From the NCBI RefSeq assembly GCF_008801835.1, contig NZ_VZOW01000006.1, positions 1 through 64,000 of the forward strand: a DNA stretch of 64,000 bases, given 5' to 3'. The stretch comes from Cupriavidus pauculus. Its GTDB lineage: Bacteria; Pseudomonadota; Gammaproteobacteria; Burkholderiales; Burkholderiaceae. Shown one piece after another: positions 57,780 through 64,000 of this stretch; positions within the stretch are counted from its first letter, which is position 1, and every line of letters begins with the position of its first letter. The position numbers and the translations under genes were made by a program. The notes below the pieces were generated by a model. That model saw only the letters and a program-made list of their open reading frames with translations, had not been told where the DNA came from and made no database searches.

Positions 57780-58826
57780 TCAGGCTGACCAGAGCGGCGG
57801 CTCGTCCATCAGCGCGATCTGTTCGCGCAGTTCCAGAATGCGATCCTGCCAGTAACGCGCGGTGCCGAACCACGGGAACGCCGCGGGGAACGCGGGATCG
57901 CGCCAGCGGCTGGCCAGCCACGCGCTGTAGTGAAGCAGCCGCAGCGTGCGCAGCGCTTCCACAAGCCACAGTTCGCGCGTATCGAAATCGGCAAAGTCCT
58001 CGTATCCGGCGACGATGTCCGCCAATTGATCCTGCATCGCGGCGCGATCGCCTTCCAGCAGCATCCACAAATCCTGCACCGCCGGGCCCATGCGGCTGTC
58101 GTCGAAGTCCACGAAATGCGGACCGGGCGCGCCACGGCCGCGCGCGTCGGCCTCGTCGATCCACAGCACATTGCCGCGATGGCAGTCGCCATGCAGACGC
58201 AGCGTACGCACCGCGCCCGCGCGGTCATAGCAACGGCGCACGGCATCCAGCGCGAGATCCACCGCGGCACGCCATGGAGCCAGCAGATCGGCGGGAATGC
58301 AGTCGTGCGCGATCAGGTAGTCGCGCGACGCCACGCCAAAGGTCTCGGCATCGAGCGTAGGGCGTGCTTGATATGACGCCGATGCGCCGACAGCGTGAAT
58401 GCGGCCGATAAAGCGGCCCAGCCAAGTGCGCGTGTCGGCCTGGTCGAGCGCCGGCTCGCGGCCGCCGCAGCGCGGGAACACGGCAAAGCGGAATCCGGCG
58501 TGCTTCAGCAGCGTGCCGGGCGCCTGCCCTTGCGTCGCGGCCGACAGCGCCGGCACGGCAGTGATTTCGGCGTCGGCCAGTTGCTGCACGAACGCGTGTT
58601 CTTCAAGAATTGCCGCGTCACTCCACCGGCCGGGCCGGTAGAACTTGGCAATTACCGGCGACGCATCCTCGATGCCCACCTGCCATACGCGGTTCTCGTA
58701 GCTGTTGAGCGCCAGCAGCCTGCCATCCGGATAGAACCCCGCCGACTCGAGCGCATCGAGAATGCACTCGGGCGTCAGTCCCGCATAGGGGACGTCGTTC
58801 GACGCGGGTTCATCCGTGGGGGTCAT
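57780..58826 (-). CDS. srkA: Serine/threonine protein kinase SrkA (YihE) family
   Basis: 348 residues, phosphotransferase/kinase-like fold. The ATP Lys is in ASPVIAKFYRPGRW, the catalytic loop is LHGDCHRGNVLW (Asp about 222) and the metal Asp region is FVDFDDSRMGPAVQDLW (about 240). SrkA protects against stress-induced death in E. coli by opposing MazF-type toxicity. It is 24 bases upstream of a convergent-free minus-strand neighbour, rhlE lies upstream in the same direction. Confidence 0.9.
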   Translation of the reverse strand: MTPTDEPASNDVPYAGLTPECILDALESAGFYPDGRLLALNSYENRVWQVGIEDASPVIAKFYRPGRWSDAAILEEHAFVQQLADAEITAVPALSAATQGQAPGTLLKHAGFRFAVFPRCGGREPALDQADTRTWLGRFIGRIHAVGASASYQARPTLDAETFGVASRDYLIAHDCIPADLLAPWRAAVDLALDAVRRCYDRAGAVRTLRLHGDCHRGNVLWIDEADARGRGAPGPHFVDFDDSRMGPAVQDLWMLLEGDRAAMQDQLADIVAGYEDFADFDTRELWLVEALRTLRLLHYSAWLASRWRDPAFPAAFPWFGTARYWQDRILELREQIALMDEPPLWSA

Positions 58827-58850
58827 GGCGATGGGCGCTCCGAGGCGTGG

Positions 58851-60512
58851 TTACTGCGCCGGCTTGCGATTGCCGCCAAGCAGCGCTGCCTGCGGCGCCG
58901 GACGACGATTGCGCGCCGGCGCGGCCGCGGCGGGTTCCTGCACCGGACGCGGCTGCTGGGCCGGACGCGGCTGCTGGGCCGGACGCGGCTGCTGCGGGCG
59001 CGGACTCGCGGCCTTGGCGTAACCGTCATCGCGCCGACCGTCACGTCCGTCACGTCCGTCACGTCCCTTGCGGCCGTCGCCCTGGGCGCCGGTCTGTGCC
59101 CCGGTCTGGCCCTGGCCATTGCGCGGCGCGTTGCCTGCGCCGTTGCTTTTGCCATTGCCTGCGCCGTTGCGGCCTTCACCGCGGGCCGGCGGCGCGGCGT
59201 TCTGGCGCTGGCCCTGCGGCGCGCGCGGCTGACGGCGTTCGCCGCCATTGGCCGGCGCATTGCCGCCACCGCCATTGCCGCGCGGCTGGGCGCCACGGCT
59301 CTGGCCGCCGCCCGCATTGCGCTGCTGACGTCCCTTCTGGATCGGCTCGGGGGCAATACTCGGGTCGACTTCAAACCCGGGCAGCACCACCTGTTCGATC
59401 TGGCGCTTGATCAGACGCTCGATATCGCGCAGCAGGCCATGCTCGTCAACGCATACCAGCGAGATCGCCTCGCCTTCGGCGCCCGCGCGACCCGTGCGGC
59501 CGATCCGGTGCACGTAGTCCTCGGGCACGTTGGGCAGGTCGAAGTTGACCACGTGCGGCAGCTGGTCGATGTCGATGCCGCGTGCCGCGATATCGGTCGC
59601 CACCAGCAGGCGCAGCGTGCCAGCCTTGAATTCCGCCAGCGCGCGCGTGCGCGCCGACTGGCTCTTGTTGCCGTGGATCGCCAGCGCCGACAGGCCGTCC
59701 TTGGTAAGCTGCTCCGCCAGGCGATTGGCGCCGTGCTTGGTGCGCGTGAACACCAGCACCTGGTGCCAGTCGTGCTGGCGCACCAGATGGGCCAGCAGTT
59801 CGCGCTTGCGGTCGCGATCGACCGGAAACACGCGCTGCGCGACGGTTTCGGCCGTGGTGTTGCGGCGCGCCACCTCGATCGACGCCGGATTGTTCAGCAG
59901 CCGGTCGGCCAGCGCGCGGATCTCGTCCGAGAACGTGGCCGAGAACAGCAGGTTCTGACGCTTGGCAGGCAGCACGTTCAGAATCTTGCGGATATCGTGG
60001 ATGAAGCCCATGTCGAGCATGCGGTCGGCTTCATCGAGGATCAGCAGTTCGACATGTGCGAGGTCGATCGTGCGCTGGGCCACGTGATCGAGCAAACGGC
60101 CGGGCGTGGCCACCACGATATCGACGCCGCGCTTGAGGGCATCTATCTGGGGATTGATGCCCACGCCGCCAAACATCGCCATCGAGCGCAACTTCACGTA
60201 CTTGCCATAGTTGCGCACGCTTTCCTCGACCTGCGCCGCCAGCTCGCGCGTGGGCGTCAGGACCAGGGCACGCACGGTCGGGCGGGCGCCGCGCGCCGCC
60301 GGATCGCGCCCCGCGGTGTCGGACAGCAGTTGCAGCATCGGCAGCGTAAAGCCTGCCGTCTTGCCGGTGCCGGTCTGGGCGCCGGCGAGAAGATCGCCAC
60401 CTTTAAGAATTGCGGGAATGGCTTGCGCCTGAATCGGGGTCGGCGTGGTGTAGCCCTGTTCGGCCACGGCACGCACCAGCTTGTCGGACAAGCCGAGTTC
60501 GGAAAAAGACAT
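58851..60512 (-). CDS. rhlE: DEAD-box RNA helicase RhlE
   Basis: 553 residues. Q motif with [14 protein letters not shown], Walker [31 protein letters not shown], and [13 protein letters not shown] are all present in the first 380 residues. The rest is a disordered, basic tail rich in Gly, Arg, Asn, Gln and Pro, with repeated GRDGRDGR and RPAQQP segments that should bind RNA. Start at 60512 ([10 protein letters not shown]) replaces a 10-codon longer frame. Likely role: RNA remodelling or ribosome assembly. Confidence 0.94.
   Translation of the reverse strand: MSFSELGLSDKLVRAVAEQGYTTPTPIQAQAIPAILKGGDLLAGAQTGTGKTAGFTLPMLQLLSDTAGRDPAARGARPTVRALVLTPTRELAAQVEESVRNYGKYVKLRSMAMFGGVGINPQIDALKRGVDIVVATPGRLLDHVAQRTIDLAHVELLILDEADRMLDMGFIHDIRKILNVLPAKRQNLLFSATFSDEIRALADRLLNNPASIEVARRNTTAETVAQRVFPVDRDRKRELLAHLVRQHDWHQVLVFTRTKHGANRLAEQLTKDGLSALAIHGNKSQSARTRALAEFKAGTLRLLVATDIAARGIDIDQLPHVVNFDLPNVPEDYVHRIGRTGRAGAEGEAISLVCVDEHGLLRDIERLIKRQIEQVVLPGFEVDPSIAPEPIQKGRQQRNAGGGQSRGAQPRGNGGGGNAPANGGERRQPRAPQGQRQNAAPPARGEGRNGAGNGKSNGAGNAPRNGQGQTGAQTGAQGDGRKGRDGRDGRDGRRDDGYAKAASPRPQQPRPAQQPRPAQQPRPVQEPAAAAPARNRRPAPQAALLGGNRKPAQ
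58943..58996. repeat. rhlE: 18-bp tandem repeat in rhlE C-terminus
   Basis: CCGGACGCGGCTGCTGGG occurs at 58943 and 58961, and with one change at 58979. It encodes PAQQPR-type hexapeptides. A second array of CGTCACGTC 9-mers lies about 59040-59066 and encodes GRD repeats. Such arrays can vary in copy number among strains. Confidence 0.8.
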
Positions 60513-60751
60513 GAAAGGACGCTTCGGCCGCCCGTCGCGCAAGAGAAGTGCGCCAATCGTGGGGCGGCTCGGGTAGAAAACCGTACCTGAGGGTCAGGGC
60601 CGGCGGGACGGGTCGATTGCCCCCGCCTCCGGGCTGGAAAGGCCCGTAGTGTACCAGCCTGGCGACAGACCGTACCGACGCCGGCAACGAGGTGGCGCTG
60701 CGCTATCATGGCGCCCTTCCCCGCGCCACCGCCATTCCCGGTTCCACTGCC

Positions 60752-62440
60752 ATGCGGCTCCGCTTTCTCGAAGACCAGGAAGTCACGCTCTTTGCGGCCA
60801 TCCCCGTCGGCATTCTGGCCGGCATCGTCACCACGCTGTTCAAGGACGCGCTCGAAGCCAGCGGCCTGGTGATGTTCCACAAGGACGCCGATATCGTGCT
60901 GATCTTCGCCGGGCTGGCGTTGGCCTGGCGCGTGGTGATTCCCGCCTTGGGCGGCGCGCTGGCCGGCGCGTTGCTGGTGGCGGCGCAGCGCTATGCGCGC
61001 ACCGAATCGCTGCCGAGCGAATACATGGAAGCCGTGGCGCGCGGCACGGGCCGGCTGCCGGTAAAAATCACGCTGTTGCGCGCGCTGGCGTCGTTCTGCT
61101 CGATCGTTTCGGGCAGTTCGGTGGGCAAGGAAGGCGCGATGATTCAGCTGGCGGCGCTGACTGGTTCGGTCTTTCCGTCGTCACGCGCCGATCAGGCCGT
61201 GGGCGACAGCAATATGCGGCGGATGCTGACCGCATGCGGCGCGGCAGCGGGGCTGGCCACGGCGTATCACACGCCACTTTCGGCGGCCGTGTTTGTCGCC
61301 GAAGTCGTGTTCGGCGCACTGGCGGTGCAGCGTCTGATGCCGCTGTTCCTGGCCTCCGTCGCCGGCACCATGGTCAGCCAGTGGCGCGGCGGACTGGAGC
61401 CGCTCTACTCCGGCCTCCATATCGCGCCCGATCTGCTGCAACAGCCGCATCTGATGCTGGCGGCCGCCGGCATCGGCGTGATCGCGGGCGTGTCGGGCGC
61501 ACTTTTCATGCGCGCCAACACGATCGCGCGCAACGCTTTCGGCCACGTGCCAGGCGGACCGATCGTGCGCCTCGCGCTGGGCGGCCTGTTGGTGGGCTCG
61601 CTGGCAGTCGTGGTGCCTGAGGTGGTGGGCAACGGCTACTACACGATCCAGACGATCCTGCATAACGAGCCGCTCTCGGTGGCCGTGTGGGGCGTGCTGC
61701 TGGCCAAGCTGCTGGCCACCGTGATCAGCATGGGGTCCGGGGCGGTGGGCGGCGTGTTCACGCCGTCGATGTTCGTAGGGGCCGCGCTTGGCCAGATGCT
61801 GGCGCTGATGATTCCCGACGGCACCGCCACACCCGTGCTGCCACTGGTCGGCATGACGGCGTTTCTTGCGGCCACCAGCCAGGCGCCGCTGATGTCGATC
61901 CTGATGGTGTTCGAAATGACACTGGCGCCGACACTGCTGCTGCCGCTGATGATCGGCGCGGTGGCCGCGTTCTACACGGCGTCGCGCTGCCAGACGCTGT
62001 CGCTGTACAGCGTGGTGGTGGAGCGCGCCCAGGCCTCGGCCGCAGCGGAACGGGCGCGCGGACTTCGGCTGGCTGGCCTGTGCGATCCGACCGACACGGT
62101 TATCGATCCATCCGCCACGCTCGCCCAGACCGCCGACAAGTTTGCCGAGACCGGCACGCGCTACTTGTATGTCGTCGACGCTGGCGGCGCGCTGCTGGGC
62201 GCGGTGTCGATCCACGCGGTGCAGCGCGCGCAGCGCGACGGCGCCGATCCGGCGCTGCTGACGCTATGCGACGCCAGTTTTCCGTCGCTCACGCCCGATT
62301 CGCGGCTGCGCGACGCACTGGCGATCTTCTCGGAACACGGCATCAACCGGATTCCGCTGATCCGCGATGCCGCCAGCCGCGAACTGCTCGGCACCGTGTC
62401 CAAGCAGCGCGTGCTGCAGGAAGCGTCCTGCCTGTTCTGA
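60752..62440 (+). CDS. clcB: ClcB-type chloride channel/antiporter with CBS domains
   Basis: 562 residues. ClC core with SEYMEAVARGTGRLPVK, the gating Glu in SGSSVGKEGAMIQLAA, ACGAAAGLATAYHTPLSAAVFVAEVVFG and SMGSGAVGGVFTPSMFVGA. The lack of a GSGIP Ser motif is shared with E. coli ClcB. About 130 residues past the last helix form a CBS pair (TDTVIDPSATLAQTADKFAETG and FPSLTPDSRLRDALAIFSEHGINRIPL), absent in E. coli ClcB. Chosen start MRLRFLED; divergent from rhlE. The CBS pair probably binds adenine nucleotides to regulate transport. Confidence 0.88.
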   Translation: MRLRFLEDQEVTLFAAIPVGILAGIVTTLFKDALEASGLVMFHKDADIVLIFAGLALAWRVVIPALGGALAGALLVAAQRYARTESLPSEYMEAVARGTGRLPVKITLLRALASFCSIVSGSSVGKEGAMIQLAALTGSVFPSSRADQAVGDSNMRRMLTACGAAAGLATAYHTPLSAAVFVAEVVFGALAVQRLMPLFLASVAGTMVSQWRGGLEPLYSGLHIAPDLLQQPHLMLAAAGIGVIAGVSGALFMRANTIARNAFGHVPGGPIVRLALGGLLVGSLAVVVPEVVGNGYYTIQTILHNEPLSVAVWGVLLAKLLATVISMGSGAVGGVFTPSMFVGAALGQMLALMIPDGTATPVLPLVGMTAFLAATSQAPLMSILMVFEMTLAPTLLLPLMIGAVAAFYTASRCQTLSLYSVVVERAQASAAAERARGLRLAGLCDPTDTVIDPSATLAQTADKFAETGTRYLYVVDAGGALLGAVSIHAVQRAQRDGADPALLTLCDASFPSLTPDSRLRDALAIFSEHGINRIPLIRDAASRELLGTVSKQRVLQEASCLF

Positions 62441-62674
62441 GCGGCCGTTTTGGCTGCGCCCCGGCGGCTTGTCGACCGGAACGACCAAGCGATCGGAGCG
62501 ATCCGCACCATGTAAGGATTGCGCCACAACGGGCGCGCCCGCGCTCCCCTGCACCCGGGACATCAGGGTAGAATCGCGGGTTAGCCTGCCTGCGCGAAGC
62601 GGCTGCAAGCATGACGACACCCGGCGCCGGCGGTATCCAATAAAACGCTCGCATCTTTCTTGTCGGGAGTCCCC

Positions 62675-63070
62675 ATGTCCAGGCTGTTTTCGCGTCTGCC
62701 GCGCGCCGCGTGCGTGGCCACGCTGCTGCTCGCCGCCGCCGCATCCGCGCCGTCTTTCGCACAGTCAACGCAGGACGCTACGGCGATTCCCGGCGCGCCG
62801 GTGCGTGTGATTCCGGCCGACGCCGCGATGGCGCGCATGGAACTGGCCCGGCCCTCGGCCACCGATCCGCTGCAGGCCAAGCTCGACGGCAAGGTGGTGG
62901 GCGTAGCGCCCGGCCTGCGCATCTTCAGCACGGAAACGCTGCTGGTGAATCCCGCGGCCATCGCCAACAAGAAGCTGCCGGTGCGCTACAAGCTCGACCT
63001 GTACGGCCAGTTGCTCACGGCCTGGGTCATGACCGATGCAGAAGTGAAGGCCTGGAAGGCCGCCCACTGA
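62675..63070 (+). CDS. Small exported protein of unknown function
   Basis: 131 residues from the ATG at 62675, which has GGGAG upstream; a TTG at 62660 is in frame but less likely. The signal peptide is ACVATLLLAAAASAPSFAQ. The mature part contains LRIFSTETLLVNPAAIANKKLPVRYKLDLYGQL, a beta-rich pattern without recognised family. It is 66 bases upstream of miaB in the same direction. Confidence 0.75.
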   Translation: MSRLFSRLPRAACVATLLLAAAASAPSFAQSTQDATAIPGAPVRVIPADAAMARMELARPSATDPLQAKLDGKVVGVAPGLRIFSTETLLVNPAAIANKKLPVRYKLDLYGQLLTAWVMTDAEVKAWKAAH

Positions 63071-63136
63071 CGCCAATTTTTTGAATCGACCTGTTGTGCC
63101 CCTGATGCCCCCAGGTAAACCACTGAGACCGGCACC

Positions 63137-64000
63137 ATGAAGAAGGTATTTGTCAAAACGTACGGCTGCCAGATGAACGAGTACGACTCGGACAAGATGG
63201 TGGACGTGCTGAACGCCACGCAGGGCATGGAGCCCACCGACAACGTCGAAGACGCCGACGTGATCCTGTTCAACACCTGCTCGATCCGCGAAAAGGCCCA
63301 GGAGAAGGTGTTTTCCGAACTCGGCCGCATGAAGGCGCTGAAGGCCGTCAAACCCGATCTGGTGATCGGCGTGGGCGGCTGCGTGGCCAGCCAGGAAGGC
63401 GCGTCGATCGTGTCGCGCGCCCCGTATGTCGATGTCGTGTTCGGCCCGCAGACGCTGCACCGCCTGCCCGACCTGATCCACCGCCGTCAGCAGACCGGCG
63501 TGTCGCAGGTCGACATCTCGTTCCCCGAAATCGAGAAATTCGATCACCTGCCGCCGGCGCGCGTGGACGGCCCGAGCGCCTTCGTGTCGATCATGGAAGG
63601 TTGCTCGAAGTACTGCAGCTATTGCGTGGTGCCGTACACGCGCGGCGAGGAAGTGTCACGCCCGTTCGAGGACGTGCTGGCCGAAGTGGCCGGTCTGGCC
63701 GAACAGGGCGTGCGCGAAGTGACGCTGCTGGGCCAGAACGTCAACGCCTATCGCGGCGCGATGGGCGGCACCAGCGAGATTGCCGACTTCGCGTTGCTGA
63801 TCGAATACGTTGCCGAAATTCCGGGCATCGAACGGATTCGCTACACAACCAGCCATCCGAAGGAATTCACCACGCGCCTGATCGAGCTGTACGAACGCTG
63901 CGACAAACTGGTGAACCATCTGCACCTGCCCGTGCAGCATGCGTCCGACCGCGTGCTGATGGCGATGAAGCGCGGTTACAGCGTGCTCGAATATAAGAGC
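63137..64000 (+). CDS. miaB: tRNA-2-methylthio-N6-dimethylallyladenosine synthase, 3' truncated
   Basis: 288 codons are inside the window, ending at the edge. Radical-SAM methylthiotransferase that converts i6A37 to ms2i6A37 in tRNA. The N-terminal UPF0004 domain has its three Cys in [21 protein letters not shown] and [10 protein letters not shown]. The radical SAM cluster is [18 protein letters not shown] (CxxxCxxC, about residue 156). The TRAM domain would lie beyond the window. Confidence 0.96.
   Translation, partial: MKKVFVKTYGCQMNEYDSDKMVDVLNATQGMEPTDNVEDADVILFNTCSIREKAQEKVFSELGRMKALKAVKPDLVIGVGGCVASQEGASIVSRAPYVDVVFGPQTLHRLPDLIHRRQQTGVSQVDISFPEIEKFDHLPPARVDGPSAFVSIMEGCSKYCSYCVVPYTRGEEVSRPFEDVLAEVAGLAEQGVREVTLLGQNVNAYRGAMGGTSEIADFALLIEYVAEIPGIERIRYTTSHPKEFTTRLIELYERCDKLVNHLHLPVQHASDRVLMAMKRGYSVLEYKS

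Overview
The window is GC-rich chromosomal DNA (hand-counted lines run about 65% G+C) with the gene order and protein signatures of a beta-proteobacterium of the Burkholderiaceae. The chains pgk-pyk-fba-purC-purE-purK-tsaC and recA-recX-(DUF2889)-sucC-sucD-terC-pilA-pglL are, from memory, arranged as in Cupriavidus, so Cupriavidus or a very close relative is the best guess. Most of the window is conserved housekeeping sequence. The clearest accessory stretch is 8.2-10.45 kb.

Layout: (1) 1-8.2 kb holds an RND multidrug efflux operon: the tail of the MdtA-like adaptor, MdtB and MdtC-like pumps, and a NodT/OprM outer-membrane channel. (2) 8.27-10.45 kb is a lower-GC islet (about 51% in sampled lines) with a DUF6402-like protein and two small paralogous envelope proteins; I read it as a possible toxin/immunity-type module. 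(3) 10.46-13.65 kb has a LysR regulator divergent from a PACE-family drug exporter, then a D,D-carboxypeptidase (PBP4). (4) 13.84-21.62 kb, all on the minus strand, carries pgk, pyk, fba, purC, purE, purK and a threonylcarbamoyl-AMP synthase. (5) 22.0-24.4 kb holds two tandem LuxR-type regulators, followed by azlCD on the minus strand, an MFS transporter and an amidase (24.4-28.6 kb). (6) 28.9-38.8 kb holds a SNF2-family helicase, ilvE, a small zinc-finger protein, waaF, an NTF2-like protein, a YheT-type hydrolase, a conserved hypothetical, a BepA-like M48 protease and moaC. (7) 38.9-43.1 kb has small secreted proteins, a PglL-type O-oligosaccharyltransferase and the type IV major pilin PilA. 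(8) 43.4-49.3 kb carries terC, sucD, sucC, a DUF2889 protein, recX and recA, the last with a canonical SOS box. (9) 49.5-54.1 kb holds a two-component system with an orphan DUF4212 gene, and an MHS-family transporter. (10) 54.3-64 kb has an elongator-type tRNA-Met, a LuxR response regulator, a PanP-like decarboxylase, uspA, an SrkA-like kinase, rhlE, a ClcB-type channel with CBS domains, a small secreted protein and the 5' part of miaB.

Functionally the window combines drug efflux (MdtABC-OMF and PACE), lower glycolysis and purine synthesis, TCA substrate-level phosphorylation (SucCD), envelope biogenesis (WaaF, BepA, PBP4), glycosylated pili and DNA repair. No CRISPR array, insertion sequence, prophage or rRNA was seen. 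Protein assignments come from reading the translated sequences and remembered family features; no database search was run.
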